Assembly: GCA_036346205.1 (NCBI GenBank)
Contig: JARFJB010001981.1
Span: 124,001 to 188,000 of the forward strand
DNA: 64,000 nt
DNA from: Vesta saturnalis
Lineage: Eukaryota > Arthropoda > Insecta > Coleoptera > Lampyridae
Reading direction: 5' to 3'
The stretch's first letter is position 1. Every line of letters begins with the position of its first letter. The notes beneath the pieces were generated by a model. The model worked only from the letters and a program-made list of their open reading frames with translations, had not been told where the DNA came from and made no database searches. Below are positions 9,712 through 21,299 of this stretch, in pieces. A program made the position numbers and the translations under genes.

Positions 9712-11200
9712 AAACCTTCTTCCTTTAAATCGGTCCTTTTTAGGGCCACAACTCATTATTCATTCATTATCCCTCTATCCATCCTCCTAAGTGTTCCTGA
9801 GTGCTCTAGCACGATAGGTCTAATTTAACCTGTTCAGGTCCACAATCATAAAAAAAAAACTTACATAATAGAAACAATTCCAGAAAAATATGGTTAAAAA
9901 AAATTAAAATTTAAGGGATTTTCGTATAAAGCTTTCTTTGGCCGATATTTTAGGTTAGGAACAAGATATCGAGATGCGGTTTTCGCGAGCTTGTTTAGGC
10001 ATCATTTATCCACTTGTTCATGAGAAAAAAAGTCATACCAATGCATTTAATTTTTTTGCGTTTCTATCGAAATGTCAAACAAAGCCCTCTAGCGACGATA
10101 TGTGAAACTAACAAAACTTCAAATATTATAATGTAGCCCAAGAACAGTTGATTTCAACGCGCCCAACTTTGTTAAAATCGGCTTAGCCGTTTCGAAGATA
10201 CAGGGGGTTATTTAAGGAAACCTTTGAATACCCCCCACCAGTTTATTTTTAGACATACTGTAACAACTCTTTTTGGTGTTGTATAAAATATACCTCAATT
10301 TAGGATCTTTCCTTCATTTAGTTCTAAATACAAGAAAATTTTGATTATTTTACAATATTGGTATGAGGTAGGCAACTTAATTTGCATATCTTCATAGTGC
10401 ATACTTTCGTAATGATTTATATTCCCATAAACTGTTTTCTAGTCATTTGAGTTGCGCAACGCATCGTGACTTAATTCAATGCGCAAAGGCATTGGGCGCA
10501 TGACCTCTTCATCCACTTCGAAAGCCTCCATTTTTTTCACTTCCTGTTTAATGTCGAAGCAAGAAGCTGCTTCTTTTTGATTTTTACCTAAATTTATGTG
10601 AAAGTGCCATCAAATTGGTGGTAAGATATATTTTTAATACATTTACATCAAATTAAAGCATTTGTTCTCTTTAGGCGCTTTCATTACTTATTTTTTCTAC
10701 CAATTTTTACTTTAATTACACTTTTATCATTACTTCAATTTACAACGTAATTACATCTTAAGTACGCATTTGATTTTATAGTTGCGTACATTTTTCGTTT
10801 TATGATTTCAATGTTTTGAATGGAAAACTTCCAAATAATGCAATAAGACGTGGATTTAAAAGTTTTAAGAAGAAATTTATACGGATTTTATGAAGATAAT
10901 TTCAGTTTGGGGTGCGGCTGATAACATTATGTCAAGATTGCACAATGATGACGTAAGAATGATTTCATGCAGGTTAACCGCTTCGTAATCATATTTAGAT
11001 ACCAGAGGTTGTCAAAAAGGAAAGTTTGTGTACAAAAATTTCTGAGGTATTTATGTAGTGTTTTATTTAGTACTTTAAGCATAATTTTAAGACATTCATT
11101 ATTTCATCATTACATTTAATATTCAATAAACATAGTCTGTATATTGTTATTTTTTTACATTTTTTTAAACTCGGTTTAATTGTTCCGACATTTACAACCA
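9712..11200. other. mariner 3' sequence and unassigned AT-rich DNA; possible LTR at the right
   Basis: 9712-10260 contains segments typical of mariner-like 3' regions (AAAATCGGCTTAGCCGTTTC near 10174, then ATACAGGGGG). 10440-11200 holds no gene. Because a primer-binding-like site follows at 11210, part of it may be an LTR of the Gypsy relic, but I cannot fix its borders. Confidence 0.4.
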
Positions 11201-11207
11201 AAAACAA

Positions 11208-11223
11208 TTTGGCGCCCGAGAAC
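11208..11223 (+). other. LTR-element primer binding site, tRNA-Lys-like
   Basis: TTTGGCGCCCGAGAAC matches the TGGCGCCC start of primer binding sites that pair with the 3' end of tRNA-Lys. It lies a few bases after ...AAAACA, a plausible LTR end, and upstream of Gypsy gag/pol remains. Confidence 0.55.
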
Positions 11224-11559
11224 TTTTTTATTGTTAATACATTGCATATTTTATTTATTATTTAGGACGAGTGAAAATAATCAAGCAGCAATTCAGGTAA
11301 TCGAACAAGTTTAATTTTAATGAACCCACCCAATTTAATCTACCGACATGAGCCAAACGCACAACCATAAGTGGTGTAAGGTTTGTATCTATATTATTAA
11401 TACGATGTGTATTTTAGGAGAACTTTACCTAATTTTATTATTTCATTACTTTTTAAAATCATGTATACAACACCTACGTTGCACACGTTTTTATTACAAT
11501 ACGTCAAAAAGTGTCAAACAAAAAAAGTTCACATTATCCTCGACTTTAAAGATCAGTAA

Positions 11560-11774
11560 TTTTTTTATTAGGTTAATACAGAAGAATTCACAGAAACATC
11601 ACTTTCTTAGATTCAAGATTTCAGTTACGCCCCCTAGCGGCCATTTTAGAAACTTGAAAATATTTTCCAGGTTTTTGTATTGACCGTTTTAGTAATAACT
11701 TTTTTTGTGCAAGCCTCTACGATGGATAGTTTCCCAGATACAGTACCTCGCATTCTTAGTTGGCCACCCTGTAC
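11560..11774. mobile_element. mariner-type terminal fragment
   Basis: A non-coding stretch with CCCCCTAGCGGCC and ending GGCCACCCTGTACA, typical of mariner-like 3' ends. It sits between the primer binding site and the zinc-knuckle remnant of the Gypsy relic, so it probably inserted into that element. Confidence 0.35.
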
Positions 11775-11779
11775 AAACA

Positions 11780-12500
11780 CGATAGAAGGAAGTGTCCTAC
11801 ATATGGTAAAGTATGTAACAATTACACCAACCTAAATCATTTTGCTAGCGTATGTAAAAACAATGTAAATAATATTGATTTTAGGGTTTTAGATTTGGAT
11901 GATAATAGGAGTGAATCATTATTTATAGGCTCCATTTCAAACGATAATAAAATTGTTAGTAAAACCCGGAGTACAGGAGTTTTAATTATTGTAAGTTACT
12001 TAAGTTAGATGAAAATAATTTAATGCCAACAGAGATTACTTTAGCGGCATATACAGGCAATAAGCTTACGTAGAATTGTTAGAAAATATTTAGCGTACTT
12101 GATGCCACAAATTGGTTTTATCACATTAAATTAGATGATGAAAGTTCAAAACTGTGTGCATTTGGCACACCCTTAGGAAGGTATAAATTTAAAAGATTGC
12201 CATATGGGTAGTATGCGCTCCTGAAGTTTTTCATGATAGGTTTGGTAAAATATTTAAAAATGAGGGAATCATAACGTATGTAGATGATGTATTAATCTGG
12301 GGGGAAATAAAAAAGAGCAAGACGATAGGTTAAAAGCGGTATTAGAAGCAGATAGGGAACAAGGTGTTAAATTTAATATTAAGAAAAGTAGAATAGGACA
12401 GGATGAAATAGTTTACATGGGACATGTAATTAGTAAAGATGGGGTAGCACCTCACAGTGATAAGGTTAAGGCTATAATAGAAAAAACCGGTTCCAAACAA
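11780..12500 (+). pseudogene. Ty3/Gypsy gag-pol relic
   Basis: Broken remains of an LTR retrotransposon. At 11785-11860 a cysteine-rich patch reads RKCPTYGKVCNN, then HFASVCKN, a degenerate zinc knuckle. At 12096-12500, in pieces, are reverse transcriptase motifs: VLDATNWFYHIKLD, AFGTPLGRYKFKRLPYG, then the catalytic-box line ITYVDDVLIWG, and MGHVISKDGVAPHSDKV at the end of the palm and thumb. A stop follows the LPYG motif, and protease, RNase H and integrase are absent. It is much older than the complete element at 52.85 kb and belongs to a different lineage, since it has YVDD where the other has YLDD. Confidence 0.75.
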
Positions 12501-12544
12501 CAAAACTGAGGTTCAAACAATATTGAGTATTCTAACATATGTAG

Positions 12545-12600
12545 GGGAAAGGATGGTAAGACGGCGAGCCTGGTAAGACGACGAATTGTTTAATTTGGGA
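12545..12600 (+). repeat. left terminal region of pogo-like element 1 with iterated motif
   Basis: GGGGAAAGGATGGTAAGACGGCGAG is followed by a second GGTAAGACGACGA about 20 bp later. It is the likely left end of the pogo-like element whose transposase starts at about 14437. The Tc1 element at 12635 separates the two. Confidence 0.4.
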
Positions 12601-12634
12601 GACGGTTAATAGATAGCGTCAAATCCTTAACATA

Positions 12635-14003
12635 CACTACGTTTCAAATGAAATGCACCACTTAGAAATAATAATGCTATGATCTTGATAGTATGGTAAA
12701 ATAATGCTTTGTTAACATGTATAAGTTGAAATTTAAGATGATGAAATTTTGAAGGCAAAATATTAACAGTTACCAAGAAAATGTTAATAGTGTGTAGCAT
12801 CGCCACGCACAGCCATGGAGGCGTTCACTCTCCGAGGCATAGTTTCTATGAGATGGTCTATATCCTCCTGAGGCATTTCATCCCAGGCTAACTAGAGATG
12901 ATCACGTCTTATAGGTACGTGTTCAATAGGCGAAAGATCTGGCGAACGCGGAGGCCACGGCAATACTGGTAGCTGTACGTGATCCAGAAACCTTCTTGTA
13001 ACATGTGCGGTATGTGGTCTAGCATTATCTTGTTGCAAAATACCATCTGGCAACGGTACTACCACTGGCTCCAAAACACTATCAATGTAACGCTGAGCAC
13101 TTAATGTGCCTAGAATAAACACAAGAGGAGATCTTCCACCAACACGTATGGCGCCGCAAACCATGACTCCAGGTGTTAAGCCTGAGGGGTCGTCTTTCAA
13201 TAAACTCTAAATTTCGACATTCTCCTCGAAACCGCCGCACCTTCTGACGACCATCGTTTCGTCACAAACAAAAACTCGATTCGTCGTAGAAGGCGATGTT
13301 ATTCCACTGAAGGCCCCAGTCCCGCCGCTCTTGACACCATGCCAATCTAGCAGTCTTATGCTCTCGGGTTAACTGGGGTCGTCGGTACGGACGATACGAA
13401 TGTAAGCCAAAAAACTTAATTCTCCTGTAGATTGTTGACAATGATAGGTGACGACCAATAGCTCCTGTCCAATTCACCGCAACGGACCTTGTTGACTGAA
13501 ACTTATCTCTTGTGGCCATCCGCCTAAGAATTCGTTCTTCACGATCATTGGTGCTGCGTGGTGGTCTTCCACTGGGACGAGGTTGTTGAATGCCTTCTTC
13601 AGACCATGAAAACCAAATGCGGGCCACCGTGGTGTGGTCTCGATTAAGTCATCTGCCGATTCCTCGAAATAACAAACCTGCTTCTTTCACGTCGATAATT
13701 CTACACCTGTCAAAATCTGAAACTTGGGCAAAGTTTCGTCGTTGTCTTACTGGGGGCATTTTTTCAGAATAAATGTGTCAGTTAAACAACAAAAAAATGA
13801 CACTAAGCGACTAGATTTCTTAAAATGTATAAATAAAAATTGTTGATAATTGATGTTAACAGTGATGCAAACTACATAATGACTTGTTCTTTTTCATTGA
13901 AACTTCCATCGTTTTCTGTATGATACTGAAGCATTATTTTGCCAAAATTTCAAAATCATAGCACTATTATTTCTAAGTGGTGCATTTCATTTGAAACGTA
14001 GTG
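12635..14003 (-). mobile_element. Tc1-family transposon, full length, TA target duplication
   Basis: Terminal inverted repeats are clear: the left end CACTACGTTTCAAATGAAAT at 12635 and its reverse complement ending at 14003. The match continues through the CACCACTTAGAAATAATA segment with few differences, giving at least 45 bp of TIR. TA lies on both outer sides (12633-12634 and 14004-14005). Size 1369 bp. It sits inside the leader of pogo-like element 1. Confidence 0.9.
12784..13759 (-). pseudogene. Tc1-family DD34E transposase
   Basis: Minus-strand gene from the ATG at 13759 (MPPVRQRRNFAQVSDFDR) to the stop at 12784. The paired N-terminal helix-turn-helix is present (IGR, stop, LNRDHTTVARIW, then GRPPRSTNDREERILRR). 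The catalytic triad is readable: YDESSF, QQDNARPHTA and SPDLSPIEHV, with 34 residues between the second Asp and the Glu. Damage: an in-frame TGA near residue 38, another TGA after FCL, a frameshift near 13195, and a deletion after IEHV that removes part of the C-terminal region, after which AWDEMPQEDIDHLI resumes in another frame. The TIRs are better preserved than the gene, so it could only have been moved in trans. Confidence 0.88.
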
Positions 14004-14436
14004 TATATTGTGTATCCACATTGCTTCTTTCATTGCAGTCTATGTTCAGTGAAATCCCTCGTGTTTCTATGGCGTGATGACGCCATTTATGTTTTGACCA
14101 CATGTGCTTGTAAGATTCGTGAACGACAACATAAGCTTTAGATCATTTGTGTCAAGTGTTTTAGTTTGGAGGTAAGTATTTTCCTTAAGGTTATATTGTT
14201 GTGCGCCCACAACTTATAAGAGTTGTATTAAAATACATATCCATTTTTGTGTGTTGTAAAATGTATTTAAAAGTAGTCGTGTCGGGTAAGTTGGCGAATT
14301 GCCACGCGGTTAAGATAGCCAGTGCGTCATCTCACCCTACCTGTTTATAATTATTGTAAAGTAAAGTTTTATGATTAATTTGCAGTGAATAATTACAAAA
14401 GACTAACCGCTAGAGTTGGTCAAAGGAGTCGATGGC

Positions 14437-16014
14437 CGCGGCTGTGGGGGAGGTGAAGGATGGGGCGTCGGTTATTACCACGGCAAGAAAATTCCACCAA
14501 GAAATATTCTGAGGAGGTAACTAGCCATTTTTCTGAACATAAGCTAACCTATGTTATAACGCAGTGAATATTTATTAGATGCTATAGAATATAGGGGTTT
14601 AGACCACAAATTGTATTTTTTTTTAGACTATGCTTATTAGTACCGGAAGATTCTGGTGCATATTTACCAATGAGCAACTGGAAAACCTAAGATAATATGT
14701 GACAGATCTAAATAAAAGGGCATTTGACGTAACACGAGAACAGTTTTCGAAAATTGTTTATGATTACACCGAAACGTTGAAGATTCCTCGCCGCTTTAAT
14801 GAAGATAAGAAAAATATGGGAAAAGATTTTATCCAAAGTTTTATGGTGACATTTAAGTTTTCGTTGAGAAAGCCAGAAGTTACTTCGGCGGCGAGATTGG
14901 CAGTCTTTAACAGAACTAAGGTGGAATCATTTTTTGTTCTATATCAGGAAGTTTTAGCCAAAACTAATTTCGCCCATCATCAAATCTGCAATATAGATGA
15001 GACTGGTTGTCCCACGGTGCCTACCTACTAAGACTCCGAACATGCTAAGTCCAACAGGAACCCGTAGAGTTATCGAAGTATCTTCTGCGGAAAAGGGTAC
15101 AAATGTCACGGTGGTGTGCTGTTTTAGTGCTGTGGGCCATTATGTTCCTCCATTCTTCATCTTCCCAACACTCAGAATGCAACAGCATTTCTTAAACGAT
15201 GCACCACCTGGAACTTGGAGCGTGTGTAATGAGTCAGGGTGGATGAACGCAGATACCTTTCTCGAATGGTTACAACATTTTATAAAAAAATGTCAGACCG
15301 TGTACGGAACCCCCCATTTTGCTTTTTATGGACAACCATTCGTCTCACGTGATTCTACAGGCAGTTAACGTATGTCGAGAAAACTATAGTGCTGGGTTTT
15401 CCTCCGCACACAAGCCATCGTATGCAGCCGTTGGACGTCGCTTTTTACGGACCTTTTAAAACCGCTTATATCCGAGCATACAACGATTACTTGATGCAAT
15501 ACCCAGGAAAAGTAATTACCATTAAAGATGTGGCTGGAATATTCAGTGTGGATTATGGAAAGGTTCTATATTAAAAAATGCAGTGCAAGGCTTTAAGTCA
15601 ACCGGCATAGTTACACTGAATTGTTAAATATTCGAGGATTGTGACTTTAAGCCATCAATGACAACAGATAAACCTTTCGAAGCTCGTTTAGCGAGTGTGA
15701 ACACTGATGCAACCGGATCGTCATCTCAAAATACTTGATGTTGCGGTAGCTGGGCCGTCTAATGTAAAATCATCTGGTCTACCTTCTTTGCCTCGTGCTG
15801 CTTGCAAAGAAAAAAACAAAGGAAGAGGCTATCGTCACTACACATAACTAGTACTCCTGTTAAGAATGCCTTACAAAATAAAGCAGCGGAGAACAAAACC
15901 AAAGGAGAGAAGAAAAGAAAATCAATCGTAAGAGAAGGGAAGAAATCCAAAAGGAAAAGGCTGAAAAGCCAAAAAAAGGAAGGGGGTCCAAAAGAGTCGA
16001 AAACCGAAACATGA
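14437..16014 (+). pseudogene. pogo/Tigger-like transposase 1
   Basis: Pieces in family order. A psq-type helix-turn-helix (VKDGASVITTARKF, then PPRNILRR) is followed by a GTAACT donor at about 14517 and an acceptor at about 14625. Then comes FTNEQLENL with an in-frame TAA and the CENP-B-like region from 14699. Catalytic parts follow: NIDETG; a frame change near 15025 leading into TKTPNMLSPTG and VVCCFSAVGHYVPP; a second shift exposing FMDNHSSHVI; then SHRMQPLDVAFYGPFKTAY. The tail from 15802 is very Lys-rich, as in the family. Three catalytic Asp positions can be read but in several frames, so the gene is dead. A Tc1 element sits in its leader. Confidence 0.8.
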
Positions 16015-16019
16015 GACAA

Positions 16020-16534
16020 GTGAAGTTCGATGATGACACTTTAATAATACAATTTAAGCCTAATATAATCAAAAAAACTATAAATTTGTGAAAAAACATA
16101 AAATTTAAAACATAACCAAACTTAATTCTAAAATTACAAATAACTTACTTTTAAAAACGTTTATGTAACTCAAAATGTTATCCTAATGACTTGTAATAAC
16201 TGTCTTTATTGTATTTAATGTTCATTTCACTTGCATTGTATAAATTAATGTTACATTAAGAAGTCATATCGTTTAACACACTTTCTTGAAATTCCACTAT
16301 AAAAATGTATCTACATGTAAATGTCTTTGTGTGAATATGTTCTATGCACTGTTCTTAATATTTAAATTGTATCACTAAGTTTGTCACACAATCGCTTCCA
16401 AAAATATTAAGTTCATATTATAACCCTTTCCTAAATTTTACCAAATTTCCTGCATTCTCAACTACTTATACAATATCCCTAATATAAATCTATCTTTACA
16501 CTTTGTGTTAAACACCTGTAAAATATTCACGTGC
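16020..16534. other. AT-rich, no gene recognised
   Basis: Probably the 3' region of pogo-like element 1. I could not find a right terminal repeat matching 12545. Confidence 0.4.
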
Positions 16535-16842
16535 CAAAATATTTTCGAAAAATTGAAATTTATTGAAACAAACTAAAATACTGAATTGAATTTACGGAAA
16601 TAAGTTTATTTAACATTCCTGACATTTTTGTTGGTAGCACAATGCTTTTTATGATTAAATCAAATTGTATAAATGTTATTCAGATTGTTTTACCCAAAAC
16701 AAATCCATTTTCAACCCATCGTGAACCAAATTATGTCAAATAAATGTCTCGCACATGTATCATGCTTGAAATCACCCTTTTTTTTAAAGAAATTACTAGT
16801 TAAACTGTCCGATCCTTGTCTTACTCCTATCTAAACATCTCA

Positions 16843-16936
<94 letters not shown>

Positions 16937-17353
16937 ACAAACTGTAAACTGAGATTTTTAAAATCGGTTACATTATTCACTAATAATAAATCTCATTTTT
17001 AACATCCAATACAGGGTATTTATTTATGACAAAATATTTTCGAAAAATTGAAATTTATTGAAACAAACTAAAATACTGAATTGAATTTACGGAAATAAGT
17101 TTATTTAACATTCCTGACATTTTTGTTGGTAGCACAATGCTTTTATGATTAAATCAAATTGTATAAATGTTATTCAAATTGTTTTACCCAAAACAAATCC
17201 ACTTTCAACCCATCGTGAACCAAATTATATCAAATAAATGTCTCGCACATGTATCATGCTTGAAATCATCCTTTTTTTTTAAAGAAATTACTAGTTATAC
17301 TGTCCGATCCTTGTCTTACTCCTATCTAAACATCTCAATATATACACACACAC

Positions 17354-17405
<52 letters not shown>

Positions 17406-17497
17406 ACAATTTGAGATTTTTAAAATCGGTTACATTATTCACTAATAATAAATCTCATTTTTAACATCCAATGCAGGGTATTTATTTATGACAAAAT
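16535..17497. repeat. tandem duplication of a roughly 495-bp unit
   Basis: Unit 1 (16535-17029) and unit 2 (17030-17497) share the whole sequence from AAAATATTTTCGAAAAATTG to CAGGGTATTTATTTATGAC, with only scattered base differences. Each contains its own (CA)n(TA)n run (16843-16934 and 17337-17402), which differ in length and account for the size difference. Open frames here only read through the microsatellite. Confidence 0.92.
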
Positions 17498-18065
17498 CAG
17501 TTATTTACAAGTGGTTTCGATAACCAAATTACAGTGATTCTTTTGACCCAGTGAGATCTGTCGGCTAAAAACGATCCTCCGTAATTAACCAAACTTTTCG
17601 CACTTCATTCGGGCACTGCCTACTGCTTGCTGATTCGTTTTTATTGAAAATTATTGATATAATTAATTTGCAAAACAGACCCAAAACGAAATTTTGTTGA
17701 CCCGGTCTCGGTTCTGATAATCGTTTAGTTGTACAATATATTTTTATCATATGGTTGCCCACACTCAGTGGACTTTACATGCCAGAATAAGTGCGAACAG
17801 ACCTTAAACGAAATTCGACTTTATTTATACGAGTGGATGGGGATTTTTAAGACTTAGGATGCTAAATTCCGAGATATTCGAACAAAAATTTTATTTAAAT
17901 TTGACAGCGCGGCTTAAATTTGAAAATAACCTAGAAACATTAACGATGTTTTGTTGTTATTCAAAATTACTGACTGTATGAACCAATAACGACGTACGTT
18001 TTTAAAATCGTAAACCATGCTTTACTAAAAGATAAGACACCTCTTTCCGGCCCATCTATATGCAT
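17498..18065. other. no gene recognised
   Basis: Ordinary AT-rich sequence. The 65-codon minus-strand frame at 17565-17762 has no recognisable domain. Confidence 0.4.
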
Positions 18066-18084
18066 TTCATTATATCACATAAAC

Positions 18085-18310
18085 AAAACTACAGTAACCT
18101 AACAGAAAAAAAAGTGAATGGGTCGGGAATGGAACCTACCTCAACTACTGTACCAATGCACCACAAGACCACAAAATAAATACCTCCGTAGGTATTTATT
18201 CTGTTACAAGACCAACAGCGCTTCCCCTAATTTGACGTTGAAACTGTTATATAAAATTATCCGCCTATACATTCAAAGCTATTTCCTGTTGGTCCCCATT
18301 TTTCGAGAAG
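18085..18310 (-). mobile_element. tRNA-derived SINE, copy B
   Basis: Minus-strand copy of the family seen at 4262. The tail repeat (AAACAAAACTACAGTAACCT on the plus strand) comes first, then poly-A/T and a decayed box B (GGGAATGGAACCTACC on the plus strand), and then the shared body with GACGTTGAAACTGTT and CATTCAAAGCTATTT. Confidence 0.6.
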
Positions 18311-18423
18311 TAGCCGCAAATGAAAGCAGACGTTTGTCTCATCGCAGAAAATTTAGGAAGCGGTAAACAAAGGAACATAGGAAGAGACAGGAATGTACCG
18401 CCACTACTGTTACCTAACTTAAT

Positions 18424-18660
18424 TAGATAAGATAAACAAAACTACTGTAACCTAACAAAAGTAAATTAGATAAACAAAGCCACAGAAAAAAAAATTGCAT
18501 GGGCCGGGATTCGAACCCGCCCCAACAGCGTGGAGGACGAATCTGGATAAATGCGGACCAATAGTAAATAGCTTTGAATGTATAGTTAGATGCGTTCCAA
18601 TAACTGGTTTTAAAAACAGTTTCAACGTCAAAATGAAAAAACACTGTTGGACCATAGATA
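18424..18660 (-). mobile_element. tRNA-derived SINE, copy C (best preserved)
   Basis: On the minus strand the body carries TGACGTTGAAACTG, CATTCAAAGCTATTT and TTGGTCCGCATTT, then a perfect RNA polymerase III box B GGTTCGAATCCC, then ATGCAATTTTTTTTT and the GTTAGGTTACAGTAG tail repeats. It is the best evidence that the family is tRNA-derived. Confidence 0.7.
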
Positions 18661-19194
18661 TCTTAATAACTAGATAAACAATCCTTGAAGCGATGTATGC
18701 TCCGAATTGAAACTGCGCATGGGGGCGGTAGAACTTGCGCACTAGTGAATACTGTACTGTGTAAACATAAGACGCCGTGTGTGCAAGAAAGCAAATAGTT
18801 GTAAGTGTATGATTATTTGTGACCTCACTTGAAAAATTGATTTTCTTTCAATTTTTTACTGTCATTTTGACAAAAAAAGCACTATGCAGCTTCTCATATT
18901 TGATTTTACTTCTACTAATAGTTTGGTACGAACACAGTCAATGTATGTATTATTAGAATACAAACACAAGAAACACCAAAAGACACTCACTAAAACTCGA
19001 AAAGCGCGAAAAACCGAGGTTAAAGAAACGCTTATTGACCATTACTGTTGATATCAAAAATCGAATTTGATAATTCTAATGATACGACTGTGCATTTCCG
19101 AATACCCGCAAGCAGTAAATTTTCGACCATATTGAAATGTTCAATTTGTCTCGTATTTTAACCGCGCAGCTCATACGCTCTGGCTATCTAGTTA

Positions 19195-19355
19195 TTAAGT
19201 AAGATATCTATGGGTTGGACTAGTAGTACATTGTTCACCTGACACGTGGTTCGAATCCCCACTCATGCAATTTTTTTCTTTTTGTTAGGTTACCGTAGTT
19301 TTGTTTATCTAATCTACTTTTGTTAGGTTATTGTAGTTTTGTGTATCTAATCTAT
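19195..19355 (+). mobile_element. tRNA-derived SINE, copy D
   Basis: Box B GGTTCGAATCCCC, ATGCAATTTTTTTC and two tail repeats. It is in inverted orientation to copy C, 0.5 kb away. The flanking TAGTTATTAAG..GATATCTATGG is the reverse complement of sequence beside copy C. Confidence 0.65.
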
Positions 19356-19449
19356 GTTCATCACAAACAACGTTTTCAATCAATCAAAAATAAGTTTTCA
19401 TATTCAATATAATTTAGCTTTTCGTTTTCGTTTTAAGCAAGTGTATGTT

Positions 19450-21286
19450 AGTAGTACCGGGGCACCTTGGCCGCCATCTTGGATTTTGACGTCACTTCCG
19501 GTTTTACACGCCCACGTGGGAGAGCGCATTTTCCACCCTTATTTTTACTCGGTTACGTGTAGGACGTATTTTTTCACCCCTATTTTTACACATCCACGTG
19601 TGAGACCGTGTTTTCAACCCTTATTTTTTTTATACGCTTACGTATGAGACCGTATTCTTTACCCTTATTTTGAGATGGTGATCTTTTAATTATTTTTATT
19701 AATATAAGATGATGATCATTAATTATTTTTATTAATTAATTATCCTAGGGAAATTCTCAATCTGATAGTTTATGAGATGATGATGATCTTTAATTATTTG
19801 TATTAATTAATTAATTTTATCCTAGGGAAATTCTTAATCTGATAGCTTTTAAGATGATGATGATCTTTAATTATTTTATTAATTAATTATTTTTAACCTG
19901 AGGAAAATTCTTAATCTGATAGCTTTAAGATGATGATGATCTTTATTTATTTTTTATTAATTAATTATTTTTACTCGCTTACGTATAGGACGTGTACTTT
20001 CACCCCTATTTTTTACACACCCACGTGTAGGGCGTGTTTTTTCACCCCTATTTTATGACAGCTCACGTATAGGATGCGTATTTTCAACCCTCATGGTTTC
20101 TTTTCGAGGTAAACCCTAATTAGAGCCTTTTTTGCACATGCTCACGTGAGGGACTGGTTTTGGTGCTGGGGGGCTGGATCTGGACCTAGGTCTTGGACTT
20201 GGAGCTGTTCTTAGGGTTATTTTTGATGGTATTAAGGTCCTTCTGACTATATTAATAGCAGTACCCCTGGAGGTTAGGCAAATGCACACACATACAATGT
20301 TGGAAATTGCATAATTAATAAGATATTATTATTAAAATAATCGGTCCTATTGCTTTAAAATGGCCAAATGCTATTGGATGATCTTTTACCTAAACGTTGT
20401 ATTTCTAATAAGGAGGTTCTTGTGCGACACGGGTAGGGCTTCGCAACCTTATAAGATAAGTGTAGAGCTTAGCCCCTATCGTGGCCCCCTTGCTGCAATT
20501 GTATGTTGTTCTAACTTAAGCTTACAGCTATAGGCCTTCGATCCGTCATACAAAATTGTATTATAATAAGGAAGTCTTGTAAGGCAGGGTCTGCACCCTG
20601 GCCCCTTTGAGTAAAAATTGATTTTAGCGCCATCTAGGGGGCGTATAGGGCGTATAAACAAAACTACTGTAACCTAACAAAAGTAGATTAGATAAACAAA
20701 TACGCATCCTATACGTGAGCTGTCATAAAATAGGGGTGAAAAAACACGCCCTACACGTGAGTGTGTAAAAAATAGGGCTGAAAATACACGTCCTATACGT
20801 AAGCGAGTAAAAATAATTAATTAATAAAAAATAAATAAAGATCATCGTCATCTTAAAGCTATCAGATTAAGAATTTCCCTCAGGTTAAAAATAATTAATT
20901 AATAAAATAATTAAAGATCATCATCATCTTAAAAGCTATCAGATTAAGAATTTCCCTAGGATAAAATTAATTAATTAATACAAATAATTAAAGATCATCA
21001 TCATCTTATAAACTATCAGATTGAGAATTTCCTAGGATAATTAATTAATAAAAATAATTAAAGATCATCATCTTATATTAATAAAAATAATTAAAAGATC
21101 ACCATCTCAAAATAAGGGTTGAAAACACGGTCTCACACGTGGATGTGTAAAAATAGGGGTGAGAAAATACGTCCTACACGTAACCGAGTAAAAATAAGGG
21201 TGGAAAATGCGCTCTCCCACGTGGGCGTGTAAAACCGGAAGTGACGTCAAAATCCAAGATGGCGGCCAAGGTGCCCCGGTACTACT
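19450..21286. mobile_element. long inverted-repeat element with 6-bp TSD, Polinton-derived non-autonomous candidate
   Basis: A 1837-bp element whose arms (about 19450-20085 and 20701-21286) are near-perfect reverse complements of each other. Ends read AGTAGTACCGGGG... and ...CCCCGGTACTACT. TATGTT lies on both outer sides (19444-19449 and 21287-21292), a 6-bp target duplication. Arms contain repeated CACGTG-bearing units with TTTTCAACCC/CACCCCTATTT and an ATGATGATC AT-rich block. Polintons/Mavericks make 6-bp duplications and have long TIRs beginning AG. The middle (20090-20300) also resembles 22690-22810 of the Polinton nearby (AATTAGAGCC/AATTAGAACC, GTATTAAG, GGTTAGGCAAA/GGATAAGCAAA). No coding capacity. 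It is inserted in the Mutator-like fragment or just beside it. Confidence 0.8.
20651..20703 (-). mobile_element. SINE tail fragment
   Basis: AAACAAAACTACTGTAACCT and AGTAGATTAGATAAACAAA, only the 3' tail repeat of the SINE family, at the inner edge of the right arm of the palindromic element. Confidence 0.55.
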
Positions 21287-21299
21287 TATGTTTATTTAA

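Noticed and set aside
15759..16099. Phe/Leu-rich minus-strand frames
   Set aside because: They are the complement of the Lys-rich tail of pogo-like transposase 1.
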